Source: Dokdonella_A soli
GTDB taxonomy: Bacteria > Pseudomonadota > Gammaproteobacteria > Xanthomonadales > Rhodanobacteraceae
Length of the DNA: 64,000 bases
Assembly: GCF_039523175.1 (NCBI RefSeq)
Contig: NZ_BAAAEU010000001.1
Location: forward strand, 418,587 to 482,586
Direction: 5' to 3'
The notes beneath the pieces are model-generated. The model ran no database searches. It was not told the DNA's origin and was given only the letters and a program-made list of their open reading frames with translations. A program made the translations under genes and the position numbers. Position 1 is the first letter of the stretch. Each line of letters starts with the position of its first letter. Shown one piece after another: positions 27,113 to 37,766 of the stretch.

Positions 27113-29182
27113 TTACTTGCGCGCAGCCTCGATCTCGTCGGCGAGGCGGTCGGCGTGATAGACCTTGCGCAGTGCTTCGAGGATCGCGCCACTGTGCACG
27201 GATACCGCGCGATTGAGGCGCTCGTCGTACCAGTAGTCGCCGCCGAGCGAGTGGATGTTGCCGTCGAAGACGAGGCCGACGACCTCGGCGTTGCGGTTGA
27301 TCACCGGGCTGCCGGAGTTGCCGCCGATGATGTCGTTGGTGCTGACGAAGTTCAGGCGCTGCTTCAGGTTCAGCGAGTCCTTCGCGGCAAGCCACGACTT
27401 GGGCAGTGCGAACGGATATGAACCGGTCGCGTGCACGAACGCGCCGCCGATGTCGGTGAACGGCTGCACCGCCACGCCCTTCTCGTCCCAGCCCTTGACC
27501 GCGCCGAACGAGAAGCGCTCGGTGAAGGTCGCGTCCGGATAGACGCTGGTGCCGTATTTCTCGAAGCGCGCCGCGGCGATCAGCTCGGAATTCTTGTCGA
27601 CGACCGACTCGACTTCGTTCTCATAACGCTTGCGGACCGCGCGCGCCTCGGGATCGACACTGCGCGCGAGCACGATGAACGGGTCGTCGGACTTCGCGAC
27701 CGCGTCCGCACCACCTTCCCAGAGCGCCTTGCGGATGGCCGGGTCACCGAGCTTGGTGCCGTCGATCAGCCGCTTCGCCAGCGCCTCCGGCGATTCCTTG
27801 CCGAGCACCTGTTTCACGAACGCATCGTCAGCACCGAGCCACTCACGCAACTTGGTCAGCGACCAGGCGAGCTTGACCTTCTCGTAATCCGGATAGACCG
27901 GCGCGGTCGAGAACAGGCGCTGCGTCACGCTGGGGAGTTTCGAATCGGTGAACTCGCGCAAACGCTCCGCGTTCGGCTTGCCGCGCTCCGCCGCGCCGCG
28001 CACCAGCGCGCGGGCGTAGTCGAAATACTTCGACGAGAAACCGCGGCCATACTCGATGAACTTGTACTGCGCCTCGATATTGCGGTAAGCACCATTCGCC
28101 TTGGCGATCTCGTCCCAGGCCGCGCCGTACTTCGCCTTGCGCGCCGGATCGGCATTCACGAAGTCGCGCAGCTCGGCTTCCTGCTTGCGCTTGAGTTCGA
28201 ACACGGTCGGATCCTGCAGCGCTTCGAGCCTTCCACGCAGTGCCTTGTACGAATTCTCGATGCCGAACAGGTCGCTCTGTGCGATGCGCCAGTGCTCATC
28301 GCTCCCGCTGCGGAACTGCTCGGTCAGGCCGCGGCGTTCGGCAAGCAGGAACAGGGTCGGGATCAGGTCGACGTCGCGCGTCGATTCGAGTTCGGCGATC
28401 GTGAGCTGGCGATCGGTGCCGCCGGGGTTGCCGACGATCACGGTCATCTCGCCCGCATCCGCGCCGTTCTTCGAGAACGGAAAGTAGTCGGCGACCTTGG
28501 CCGGCTTGCCGCTCTCGTAGGCGCGCAGCACGCCCATGTCGAGGTCGTAGCGCGGGAAGTTGAAGTTGTCCGGGTCGCCGCCGAAGAACGCCATCTCGAG
28601 TTCCGGCGCGAACACCAGACGCACGTCCTGGTAGCGGTGGTACTTGTACAGATCATAGACGCCGCCGTGATAGAGGTCGACGACGTCGCAACGCGTGCGC
28701 TCGCTGTCCTTGCCGACGCATTCCTTCTCGATGTCGGACTTCACCGCCTTCTCGGCCTTGCTGTAGTCCTCGCCGGCCTTGCCTTCGGTCGCCTTCTTCA
28801 CGCGTGCGGTGACGTGGCTGATCTGGTCGAGCCGGTTCAGCTCGATCTCCGGACACTTGATCTCGTCCTTTTCCTCCTTCGCGAGGAAGCCGGTCTTGAT
28901 GAAGTCCCTGTCGGCAGTCGAGAGCTGCTGCACGCAGGAATTCACGCAATGGTGGTTGGTCAGCACGAGACCATTCGGCGACACGAACAAGCCGGAGCAG
29001 CCGCCGGCGAGGCGCAGCGCGGCCTTCTGCACGCGTTCGGTCCACCTGGCATCCGGCGTGAAGCCGTATTGCGCCTGGATCTGCGTCTTCGGCAGGTTGT
29101 CCGGCGTCCACATGCCTTCGCCGGCAAGGGCGCTGGCGCTGGTGGCGATGGCGAGCAAAAGAGCGACTGCGATCTTCGACAT
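27113..29182 (-). CDS. S46-family dipeptidyl-peptidase, DPP7 type
   Basis: This periplasmic or outer-membrane-associated exopeptidase removes dipeptides from peptide N termini. The 689-residue product has a signal peptide (ending near SASALA) and a chymotrypsin-like double barrel with an inserted helical domain. Visible triad residues are the His in LTNHHCVNSC, the Asp region FGGDPDNFNFPRYDLD and the Ser in GGNSGSPV. The residue 18 places after the catalytic Ser is Gly (GLVFDGN), the position that is Gly in DPP7/DAP BII and Arg in the acidic-specific DPP11, so hydrophobic P1 residues should be preferred. Start MSKIAVALL has AAGGA upstream. Xanthomonadales often use such enzymes in peptide nutrition. 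Confidence 0.93.
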   Translation of the reverse strand: MSKIAVALLLAIATSASALAGEGMWTPDNLPKTQIQAQYGFTPDARWTERVQKAALRLAGGCSGLFVSPNGLVLTNHHCVNSCVQQLSTADRDFIKTGFLAKEEKDEIKCPEIELNRLDQISHVTARVKKATEGKAGEDYSKAEKAVKSDIEKECVGKDSERTRCDVVDLYHGGVYDLYKYHRYQDVRLVFAPELEMAFFGGDPDNFNFPRYDLDMGVLRAYESGKPAKVADYFPFSKNGADAGEMTVIVGNPGGTDRQLTIAELESTRDVDLIPTLFLLAERRGLTEQFRSGSDEHWRIAQSDLFGIENSYKALRGRLEALQDPTVFELKRKQEAELRDFVNADPARKAKYGAAWDEIAKANGAYRNIEAQYKFIEYGRGFSSKYFDYARALVRGAAERGKPNAERLREFTDSKLPSVTQRLFSTAPVYPDYEKVKLAWSLTKLREWLGADDAFVKQVLGKESPEALAKRLIDGTKLGDPAIRKALWEGGADAVAKSDDPFIVLARSVDPEARAVRKRYENEVESVVDKNSELIAAARFEKYGTSVYPDATFTERFSFGAVKGWDEKGVAVQPFTDIGGAFVHATGSYPFALPKSWLAAKDSLNLKQRLNFVSTNDIIGGNSGSPVINRNAEVVGLVFDGNIHSLGGDYWYDERLNRAVSVHSGAILEALRKVYHADRLADEIEAARK

Positions 29183-29223
29183 TGGGATTCCTTGGGCTTT
29201 CAATCCAGAAAACACTTCAACTA

Positions 29224-29330
29224 TTCGTCATGCCGGCCGCTTTCAACAGCCGCAGGGCTGGTCAAGCCGGATGCAGTGTCCTGGTGTTCGAACGAAGGAA
29301 CTGGATTCCGGCGTGCGCCGGAATGACGAA
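29224..29330. repeat. REP-like element (ATTCCGGC...GCCGGAAT family), copy 3
   Basis: The right half is a perfect hairpin, ATTCCGGC (29305-29312), loop GTGC, GCCGGAAT (29317-29324), followed by GACGAA. The left end CGTCATGCCGGC is complementary to that end, making an outer inverted pair. It lies between mdh and the S46 peptidase gene and is related to 4421-4500 and 18743-18818. Confidence 0.7.
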
Positions 29331-29377
29331 AGAAAGTCATCGCGCCCCGACAACGTGTCGAGGCGCGGGACTGAGCC

Positions 29378-30364
29378 TCAGCGCTTGGCGAACAGATGCT
29401 CGACGCCGGCGCGCTCCTCGCGCAGTTCCTTGTCGGTCGCGTCCATGCGCTCGCGCGAGAACGCGTTGATCTCGAGGCCTTGCACGATCGTGTACTTGCC
29501 GTTCTTCACGGTGACCGGGTAGCCGTAGATCACGCCCGGCTTGATGCCGTACGAGCCATCGGACGGAATGCCCATCGAGACCCAGTCACCCTCGGCAGTA
29601 CCGCGCGCCCAGAAGTGCATGTGGTCGATCGCGGCCGACGCGGCCGACGCCGCCGACGACGCGCCGCGCGCCTTGATGATCGCCGCTCCGCGCTGCTGCA
29701 CGGTCGGGATGAACGTGTCCTTGTACCAGGCCTGATCGACCAGCCCGGTCGCGGCCTTGCCGTTGACCGTCGCATGATGGATATCCGGGTACTGCGTCGA
29801 ACTGTGGTTGCCCCAGATCGTCATGCGCTTGATGTCGGTCGTGTGCGCACCGGTCTTCTCGGCGAGCTGCGACAGCGCGCGATTGTGGTCGAGGCGCACC
29901 ATCGCGGTGAAGCAGTTCGGATCGAGATCCGGCGCATTCTGCTGCGCGATCAGCGCATTCGTGTTGGCCGGATTGCCGACCACCAGCACCTTCACGTCGC
30001 GCTTGGCGTGATCGTTCAGCGCCTTGCCCTGCGGCGCGAAGATCGCACCGTTCGCCTCGAGCAGGTCCTTGCGCTCCATGCCTGGGCCGCGCGGGCGCGC
30101 GCCGACCAGCAGCGCGTAGTCGACGTCCTTGAACGCGACGTTGACGTCGTCGGTCGCGACGACGCCGGCCAAGGTTGGGAACGCGCAGTCGTTGAGTTCC
30201 ATGACGACGCCGTTCAGCGCGGGCAGCGCGGGCGTGATCTCGAGCAGGTGCAGGATCACCGGCTGGTCAGGCCCGAGCATGTCGCCGGCGGCGATGCGGA
30301 ACAGCAGGGCGTAACCGATCTGGCCGGCAGCGCCGGTCACGGCAACACGGACGGGAGCTTTCAT
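29378..30364 (-). CDS. mdh: Malate dehydrogenase
   Basis: Malate dehydrogenase interconverts malate and oxaloacetate with NAD in the TCA cycle. The 328-residue product is of the cytosolic-type (group with plant and animal cytosolic enzymes) found in Xanthomonadales. It has the Rossmann signature VTGAAGQIGYALLFRIAAG, the substrate-arginine loop GARPRGPGMERKDLLEAN, NPANTNALI and the catalytic His in WGNHSSTQYPD. The ATG at 30364 gives the usual N terminus MKAPVRVAVTG, with GAGG upstream; a TTG nine bases earlier is less likely. It follows a glutaredoxin-like gene by 32 bases on the same strand. Confidence 0.96.
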   Translation of the reverse strand: MKAPVRVAVTGAAGQIGYALLFRIAAGDMLGPDQPVILHLLEITPALPALNGVVMELNDCAFPTLAGVVATDDVNVAFKDVDYALLVGARPRGPGMERKDLLEANGAIFAPQGKALNDHAKRDVKVLVVGNPANTNALIAQQNAPDLDPNCFTAMVRLDHNRALSQLAEKTGAHTTDIKRMTIWGNHSSTQYPDIHHATVNGKAATGLVDQAWYKDTFIPTVQQRGAAIIKARGASSAASAASAAIDHMHFWARGTAEGDWVSMGIPSDGSYGIKPGVIYGYPVTVKNGKYTIVQGLEINAFSRERMDATDKELREERAGVEHLFAKR

Positions 30365-30396
30365 CGTTTTCAACCTCGCAGGATTTTCAACAGGAG

Positions 30397-30768
30397 TCAG
30401 CGCGCAGCGGAAGCCGGCGCCAGGCCGGCATCGCGCAGGGATGTGTGGATCTGGCGTGGCACATAACCATGGAAGCGCCGCTCGCCAACCAGCAGGATCG
30501 GAACGCCACTGCCCTTGAGCAGTGCGAACGCACGCGTGCCCGCCGTGCTGTTCTCGATATCGTACTCACGGTAGTGCACGCCCCACTGTTTCAGGTCAGT
30601 GCGCAACTTGCGGCAATAGCCGCACCATGAGGCCGACAGCAGGACGACCGGCTCGTTGCCGACGATGGTGCGCAGCGTGGTCTGGTCGACCGACGGCGCC
30701 CGCGTGCACGCCGCCAGCGCCGCGAACGCGAGTGCGATCGACAGCGCGGGCAGCAGGCGACGCAGCAT
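30397..30768 (-). CDS. Glutaredoxin/thioredoxin-fold lipoprotein
   Basis: The 123-residue product has a lipobox (FAALAAC, Cys21), so the domain should face the periplasm. The rest is a small glutaredoxin-like fold with the redox pair Cys49 and Cys52 in SASWCGYCRKL, the cis-proline in GSGVPILLVGERRFHGYV, and helices of the expected size. It could reduce or isomerise periplasmic disulfides. Its start codon lies two bases after the stop of the aminotransferase gene, so the genes are co-transcribed with mdh downstream. Glutaredoxin-like lipoproteins of this size are known in related bacteria but have no established substrate. Confidence 0.88.
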   Translation of the reverse strand: MLRRLLPALSIALAFAALAACTRAPSVDQTTLRTIVGNEPVVLLSASWCGYCRKLRTDLKQWGVHYREYDIENSTAGTRAFALLKGSGVPILLVGERRFHGYVPRQIHTSLRDAGLAPASAAR

Positions 30769-30770
30769 GC

Positions 30771-31967
30771 TCACGCCAGTTCGGCGAAGAACTCGCGGAA
30801 GCGCTTCAACCCTTCCGGCAGCTGCGCAGTCGGACAGGTGTAGGAGATGCGCAGCGCCTTCGGATCGCCGAACGCGGAACCCGGCACGCAAGCCACGCCT
30901 TTCGCTTCCAGCAGCGCGCTGCAGAAGTCGACGTCGTTCGCGATCTTCACACCGTGGTGGCTCTTGCCAAATGCGCAGGAAATGTCCGGGAACACGTAGA
31001 ACGCGCCTTGCGGGCGCGGACAGACGACGCCGGGAATCGCCTGCATCGTCGCCAGCACCTGGTCGCGCTTGGCCTGGAACTCGGCGCATTTCTGCGTCGG
31101 CACGTCCTGAGGACCGCTCAGCGCCGCGACCGCGGCCGCGGTGACGATCTCGGGCACATTCGTGATGTGGTTCGAGTTCAACGTGACGAACGCCTGCGCA
31201 ACCTTCTCGGGACCGGCGATGAAGCCGACGCGCCAACCCGGCATGCCGTAGGTCTTGGAGATCGAGTCGACGTGGATCACGCGGTCGCGCAATTCCGGCC
31301 GCGCGTTCACGAAGTTGTGGTAGCCGACGCCGTCGAACACCATGCGGTTGTAGATGTCGTCGCAGATGACCCAGACATCCGGATGCTTCACGAGCACGTC
31401 CGCCAGCGCGGCGATCTCGTCCTTCGTGTAGACCATGCCGGTCGGGTTCGACGGATTGTTGAACAGGAACACCTTGACACCCGGCAGCGCCGCATCGAGC
31501 TGGGCCGGGGTCAGCTTGTAGTTCTGGCTGGCCGGGCACGGCATCAGGCGCATCTTCGCGTCGACGATCTCGGCGATGTCGACGTAGGTGGTCCAGTACG
31601 GCACCGGGAACGCGATCGTGTCGCCCGGATCGAGCAGCGCCTCGGCGAGGTTGTAGAGCACGTGCTTCGCGCCGATGCCGGTCGCGACGTTCTTGCGCGT
31701 GTAGCCGCTGAGGCCGGTGCCTTCGAGATGCTTCAGGAACGCATCGAGCAGCGCGTCCGCGCCGCGGTTCGAACCGTACTGGCCGCTGTCCTTCGTCAGC
31801 GCGTCGCGCACCGCCGTGTAGACGTGCTCGCCGGGCAGGAAATTCGGTACGCCGATCGAGAAACTGATGATGTCGCGGCCTTCGGCCTTGAGCTGCTTGG
31901 CCTTGTCGGCCACGGCCATGATCGCGCTGGGCTTGGCGCGGCTCATGCGCGCGGCGAGAGTCAGCAT
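30771..31967 (-). CDS. Class I aminotransferase (aspartate/alanine aminotransferase family)
   Basis: This cytoplasmic PLP enzyme has 398 residues. The conserved lysine lies in VDSISKTYGMPGWRVGFIAGP, the Asn-Pro pair in FLFNNPSNPTGMVY, the Asp and Tyr in ICDDIYNRMVFDG, and the substrate Arg in ALRISYTCP. The sequence matches the AspC/subgroup I-gamma aspartate aminotransferases common in Xanthomonadales; the precise amino acid preference cannot be read with certainty. It is first of a group with the glutaredoxin-like lipoprotein and mdh, a setting that fits aspartate/oxaloacetate metabolism. It is read divergently from the GlsB-like gene. Confidence 0.93.
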   Translation of the reverse strand: MLTLAARMSRAKPSAIMAVADKAKQLKAEGRDIISFSIGVPNFLPGEHVYTAVRDALTKDSGQYGSNRGADALLDAFLKHLEGTGLSGYTRKNVATGIGAKHVLYNLAEALLDPGDTIAFPVPYWTTYVDIAEIVDAKMRLMPCPASQNYKLTPAQLDAALPGVKVFLFNNPSNPTGMVYTKDEIAALADVLVKHPDVWVICDDIYNRMVFDGVGYHNFVNARPELRDRVIHVDSISKTYGMPGWRVGFIAGPEKVAQAFVTLNSNHITNVPEIVTAAAVAALSGPQDVPTQKCAEFQAKRDQVLATMQAIPGVVCPRPQGAFYVFPDISCAFGKSHHGVKIANDVDFCSALLEAKGVACVPGSAFGDPKALRISYTCPTAQLPEGLKRFREFFAELA

Positions 31968-32190
31968 GGAAATCCTCGTGCGGAAAAGGTGTTGCGAAGA
32001 CGGGAAAGTTTACCACAGCGGATTTTCCGGCCGCCTCCGCCATCACCCGCTGATCGCCCCCACTCGCACGTGCGCAGACATGCGCGCAAACTTCTGCAAC
32101 GATAGCCATGCAGGATGCACGCAGAATTTCGATCGCGCCAGAATATCCCCCGCGTCACCCCTTCGCATTCACACGCACAGGAGATCGGCA

Positions 32191-32463
32191 ATGGAAGTAT
32201 TCGGCGGTACGCACAACCTCTTCATGGTCTTCATCATCGGCCTGATCGTCGGCGTCATCGCGAAATTCCTGACGCCCGGCCGCGACCCCGGCGGCTTCAT
32301 CATCACGGCGATCCTGGGCATCGTCGGCTCGTTCGTGGCGACCTGGCTCGGCAAGATGATCGGTTGGTACCAGCCCGGCCATACCGCTGGCTTCATCGGC
32401 TCGGTGATCGGCGCGATCATCGTGCTCGTGGTCTATCACCTCATTCGACGTCGCGGCACCTAG
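32191..32463 (+). CDS. GlsB/YeaQ/YmgE-family membrane protein
   Basis: The 90-residue product has three hydrophobic helices with glycine-rich repeats (FMVFIIGLIVGVIAKFL, GFIITAILGIVGSFVATWLG, GFIGSVIGAIIVLVVYHLI) and the short TPGRDPGG loop that defines the transglycosylase-associated/GlsB family. It should lie in the inner membrane. Members are often induced by stress, but the biochemical role is not settled. AGGAG seven bases before the ATG supports the start. It converges on the peptidyl-prolyl isomerase gene across a strong hairpin. Confidence 0.9.
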   Translation: MEVFGGTHNLFMVFIIGLIVGVIAKFLTPGRDPGGFIITAILGIVGSFVATWLGKMIGWYQPGHTAGFIGSVIGAIIVLVVYHLIRRRGT

Positions 32464-32470
32464 GCCCAAC

Positions 32471-32508
32471 GGCACCGGCGCCGGATTTGATCATCCGGCG
32501 CCGGTGCC
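32471..32508. terminator. Strong hairpin between convergent genes
   Basis: GGCACCGGCGCCGGA (32471-32485) and TCCGGCGCCGGTGCC (32494-32508) form a perfect 15-bp stem with an 8-base loop. It sits between the stop codons of the GlsB-like gene (+) and the isomerase gene (-), so it likely ends both transcripts, though no T-run follows on either side. Confidence 0.7.
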
Positions 32509-32515
32509 GCCCGTG

Positions 32516-33037
32516 TCACTTCGCGCGATCGAGCACCGCGTTCCACTGGTCGAGACGCGCTTTTTCCTTCGCGAACAGCGGCTCGGCGTCGCCCTTGATC
32601 GTGATCGACTTGATCTCATCGCCGCCCTTCACCTTGTCGACGATCGCCTGATCGGCCGCGCCGACCACGGTTCCAAACACGGTGTGCTTGCCGTCCAGCC
32701 ACGGTGTGGCGACATGGGTGATGAAGAACTGGCTGCCGTTCGTGCCCGGACCCGCATTCGCCATCGACAGGATGCCGGGGCGGTCATGCCTGAGGCCGGG
32801 GACGATCTCGTCCTCGAACTTGTAGCCCGGGCCACCGGTGCCGCTGCCGTGCGGGCAGCCGCCCTGGATCATGAAATCGGGGATCACGCGATGGAAGGTC
32901 TTGCCGTCGTAGAACCCGCGTTTGGCGAGGTTCACGAAGCTCGCGACGGTCATCGGAGTCTGCTCGGCGAACAGGCGGACATGGATCGTGCCGTGGATCG
33001 TGGCGATTTCGGCAATGAGGTCGGAGGTGCTGGTCAT
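32516..33037 (-). CDS. Peptidyl-prolyl cis-trans isomerase, cyclophilin type
   Basis: The 173-residue cyclophilin catalyses proline isomerisation during folding. It lacks a signal peptide and so is cytoplasmic, like PpiB. The signature is clear: KTFHRVIPDFMIQGGCPHGSGTGGPGY (active-site Arg and Phe), FITHVATPWLDGKHTVFG with the tryptophan of the active site, and the central NAGPGTNGSQFF. No strong Shine-Dalgarno precedes the ATG at 33037. It stands opposite the typA gene with a 159-base shared upstream region. Confidence 0.94.
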   Translation of the reverse strand: MTSTSDLIAEIATIHGTIHVRLFAEQTPMTVASFVNLAKRGFYDGKTFHRVIPDFMIQGGCPHGSGTGGPGYKFEDEIVPGLRHDRPGILSMANAGPGTNGSQFFITHVATPWLDGKHTVFGTVVGAADQAIVDKVKGGDEIKSITIKGDAEPLFAKEKARLDQWNAVLDRAK

Positions 33038-33136
33038 GGGAGGTTCCGCTGTGGAAAACGCACAGCGTACCAGCCCGCGGCGGCCGGGGGATCCCCGCGC
33101 GGCGTCGATGCTGCAGCGCAACGCCGCGAACCTGCG

Positions 33137-33142
33137 TATAAT
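33137..33142 (+). promoter_or_regulatory. Probable -10 box of the typA promoter
   Basis: A perfect TATAAT lies 54 bases before the typA start codon in a GC-rich region, with a TG nearby but no good -35 at 17 bp. The message would start near 33149 and have a leader of about 48 bases. Confidence 0.5.
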
Positions 33143-33196
33143 CCGCCTCCCTTTATCTCCCCTGCTGCGACGCCCCCGCGGGCGCCGCCCATTCGC

Positions 33197-35029
<1,833 letters not shown>

Positions 35030-35037
35030 TCAGGAAA

Positions 35038-35058
35038 CCCGCCGGCGTTGTCGGCGGG
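35038..35058 (+). terminator. Hairpin after typA
   Basis: CCCGCCG (35038-35044) and CGGCGGG (35052-35058) enclose a 7-base loop eight bases after the typA stop codon. It is well placed to end the transcript but lacks a T-run, so it may work with Rho or as a 3' barrier. Confidence 0.5.
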
Positions 35059-35377
35059 AACCGAATACGCGACCTCGGGTCAGTGCGCGGCGTGTCGGTC
35101 GGATCGACCACGCCGCGCGACCGGTGGCATCGTGATGATGTGCCGGCGACTGCAGCGGCCCGCTTCCTGGCGCCGCGCGCCGGTACACGCGGCCAGCGAT
35201 CGCGCTGACGCAATCGTGAAACAGTGCGGCGGCAAGCTGCTTGGTCGTTTGCGTTGCGGGACGATCAGCCACCTCGCCCGCCCGGCCGCCGGACCCGCAC
35301 GAGAACAACCGCAGACTCCATCCTCGATCGACCCGAACGAATGGTCGACGCGACGTGACCGAATCGAAGCACGCCCG
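35059..35377. other. Non-coding stretch upstream of the porin gene
   Basis: About 320 bases separate typA from the OprB-like porin gene. I see no gene in it; the open frames there have no ribosome site. The porin promoter must lie here, but no clear -35/-10 pair stands out. Confidence 0.5.
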
Positions 35378-36721
35378 ATGACCAGGAATTCCGCATTCCG
35401 CATGCGATGGCCAATCGTCATGCTCGTCGCCGTTCTGGCGGCGCAACCGCTGCGTGCCGAGGAGCCGACGGATTTCGTGCCGCAATTCCTCGGCGCGCAA
35501 TACACCTTCATCGACCAGCACCAGGATTCGCTGCATTCGCCATACAGCGGCCCGCTGAGCATCAAGGCCAACGGCGACACCGCGCGCTCGCACACGTTCG
35601 GCGCGTACTTCGGCGCGTCGCTGCCGGCGCATTTCCAGTTCTATTTCGACGCTGAGATGTTCAAGGGCGAAGGCGTCAGCAACGCGGCCGGTCTCGGCGG
35701 ATTGACCAACGGCGACGTGATCCGCTCCGGTACGGTCAATCTCGGCAAGCGTCCCTACGCGGCGCGCCACTACCTGCGCTACGTGCTGCCGCTTGGCGAA
35801 GAGACGGTCGACCCGGAACATGCGCAGGACCAGTTGCCGGGCAAGGAGTACGCGCGACGCGTCGAGGCCAAGCTCGGCAAGTTCGCCGCGAACGACGATT
35901 TCGACAAGAACCGCTATGCGGATTCGACGCGCACGCAGTTCATGAACTGGAGCCTGTGGAACAACACCGCGTGGGATTTCGCAGCCGATACGCGCGGCTA
36001 CTCGAACGGCCTGATGCTGGCATGGATCGATCGCGGCTGGTCGTTGCGCTACGGCGTCTTCCAGATGCCGACCGAGGCGAACGGCCAGGCGCTGGAACGA
36101 TCGCTGACCCGCACACGCGGCGAGCAGGTCGAGTTGACCGTGCAGCCGGCGCCCGGCGATTGGGCGCTGCGCTTGCTCGCTTTCCGCAACATCGCGCGCA
36201 TGGGCAACTATCGCGATGCGCTCGCGCTGGCCGCTCGGAGCGGCCAGCCACCCGACATTCGCGCCGACGACCGCGACGGGCGCCGCAAATACGGCTATGC
36301 CGCGAACCTCGAACTGCCGCTTGCCGACGGCGGCGAGACCGGCCTGTTCGCCCGCGCCGGCTGGAACGACGGCCGCACCGAATCGTTCGCGTTCACCGAA
36401 GTCGATCGCACGCTCAGCGTCGGCGCGCAGATCTCCGGCGTGCACTGGCGGCGCGCGGACGACCGCCTCGCGATCGCGATCGCGGTCAATGGCCTGTCTT
36501 CCGATCACCGCGACTATCTCGCCGCAGGCGGCAACGGTTTCCTGCTCGGCGATGGCCGCCTGAACTACGGCCGCGAGCGGATTCTCGAAGCGTACTATCG
36601 CATCCAGCTGCTGCCCCACCTGCAGGTCAGCCCCGACATCCAGCTGATCCACAATCCGGGCTACAACCGCGACCGCGGCCCGGCGCGCTACATCGGGCTG
36701 CGCACGCATCTGGAATTTTGA
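35378..36721 (+). CDS. OprB-family outer-membrane carbohydrate porin
   Basis: The 447-residue product has a signal peptide (VMLVAVLAAQPLRA) and a barrel with regularly spaced amphipathic strands ending in the outer-membrane C-terminal motif (RYIGLRTHLEF, terminal Phe). Typical OprB features are QYTFIDQHQDSL near the start, the loop EMFKGEGVSNAAGLGG and YYRIQLLPHLQVSPDIQLI just before the end. OprB-type porins pass sugars and other small carbohydrates across the outer membrane. No sugar transport or catabolic genes are adjacent, so the cargo is open. It is followed 28 bases later by a quinone oxidoreductase gene on the same strand. Confidence 0.9.
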   Translation: MTRNSAFRMRWPIVMLVAVLAAQPLRAEEPTDFVPQFLGAQYTFIDQHQDSLHSPYSGPLSIKANGDTARSHTFGAYFGASLPAHFQFYFDAEMFKGEGVSNAAGLGGLTNGDVIRSGTVNLGKRPYAARHYLRYVLPLGEETVDPEHAQDQLPGKEYARRVEAKLGKFAANDDFDKNRYADSTRTQFMNWSLWNNTAWDFAADTRGYSNGLMLAWIDRGWSLRYGVFQMPTEANGQALERSLTRTRGEQVELTVQPAPGDWALRLLAFRNIARMGNYRDALALAARSGQPPDIRADDRDGRRKYGYAANLELPLADGGETGLFARAGWNDGRTESFAFTEVDRTLSVGAQISGVHWRRADDRLAIAIAVNGLSSDHRDYLAAGGNGFLLGDGRLNYGRERILEAYYRIQLLPHLQVSPDIQLIHNPGYNRDRGPARYIGLRTHLEF

Positions 36722-36749
36722 GGGACCGCGCACTCGCCGAGGTGATTCC

Positions 36750-37709
36750 ATGAAGGCGCTGTGTTTCGACCATTTCGGCGCGCCGGACGTGCTGCAATAC
36801 CGCGACCTGCCCGATCCGGTTCCCGGCAACCATCAGGCCCTGGTGCAGACGGCTGCCATCGGCCTCAACTTCGCCGACATCTATCGGCGCAAGGGCAACT
36901 ACCACCTGCGGGGCAAACCTCCGTTCATCGCCGGCTACGAAGCCGCCGGAACGGTGCTGACTGCACCGCCGGAAAGCGGCTTCGTCGCCGGCCAGCGCGT
37001 GGGCTTCGCGGACATGCCGTTCGCGAATGCGGAGCGCGTCGCCGTCGATGTCGACAAGCTCATCGCCTTGCCGGATGACATCCCATTCGGAACCGCAGCC
37101 GCGGTCCTGCTGCAGGGCCTGACCGCGCAGTACCTGGCGCGCGACAGCCATGGGGTGCGCAGGGGCGAAAGCATCCTCGTGCATGCCGCGGCCGGCGGCG
37201 TCGGCCTACTGCTGACGCAGCTGTGCCGCGCGCTCGGCGCACGGGTCATCGGCATGACATCGAGCACCGCGAAGGCGCAGCAGGTGCTCGATGCGGGTGC
37301 GGATGCCGCGCTGCTCTACGACGAAGACTGGGTCGCCGCCGCGCGTGCATTCGGCGGAGCCGGCGTGGACGCGGTCTACGACTCGGTCGGCGCGACGCTG
37401 ACGCAAAGCCTCGAGGCCACGCGCATCGGTGGCCACGTCGTGTTCTACGGCATGGCCGGTGGCGATCCGGCGCCGGTGGATCCGCGCCTGCTGATGGACA
37501 CCTCGAAGACGCTGACCGGCGGCGACCTCTGGAACGTGCTCACCGGCGCCGAAGAACGCCGGCGCCGTGCCGCGGAACTGTTCGGCTGGGTGCGCGACGG
37601 CCTGCTGAAGGTGCACATCGACTCGCGATTCCCGCTCGCCGAGGGCGCACTTGCGCACGCGCGGATCGAAAGCCGCGCGTCCAGCGGCAAGGTGCTGTTG
37701 ATTCCATGA
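36750..37709 (+). CDS. NADPH:quinone oxidoreductase (QOR family)
   Basis: The 319-residue medium-chain dehydrogenase lacks zinc ligands. It starts MKALCFDHFGAPDVLQYRDL and shows IGLNFADIYRRKGNYHL (QOR signature), FIAGYEAAGTV and the NADPH motif HAAAGGVGLLLTQLCRALGA. Enzymes of this group reduce quinones or conjugated carbonyls in the cytoplasm. It lies 28 bases after the porin gene and converges on the cupin operon; a functional link with either is not evident. Confidence 0.94.
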   Translation: MKALCFDHFGAPDVLQYRDLPDPVPGNHQALVQTAAIGLNFADIYRRKGNYHLRGKPPFIAGYEAAGTVLTAPPESGFVAGQRVGFADMPFANAERVAVDVDKLIALPDDIPFGTAAAVLLQGLTAQYLARDSHGVRRGESILVHAAAGGVGLLLTQLCRALGARVIGMTSSTAKAQQVLDAGADAALLYDEDWVAAARAFGGAGVDAVYDSVGATLTQSLEATRIGGHVVFYGMAGGDPAPVDPRLLMDTSKTLTGGDLWNVLTGAEERRRRAAELFGWVRDGLLKVHIDSRFPLAEGALAHARIESRASSGKVLLIP

Positions 37710-37766
37710 ACGTGTTGACGACGTGACTGCGTCGAGCGGCGCGATGCATCGAAATCGACAGGCAGC

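Noticed and set aside
27431..29326. A 631-codon + strand open frame opposite the S46 peptidase gene
   Set aside because: It is a shadow of the peptidase gene, with Arg/Asp/Val-rich composition and no ribosome site or motif.
35030..36829. A 599-codon minus-strand open frame opposite the porin gene
   Set aside because: The + strand encodes a full OprB-like porin with signal peptide and terminal Phe; the antisense frame has no support.
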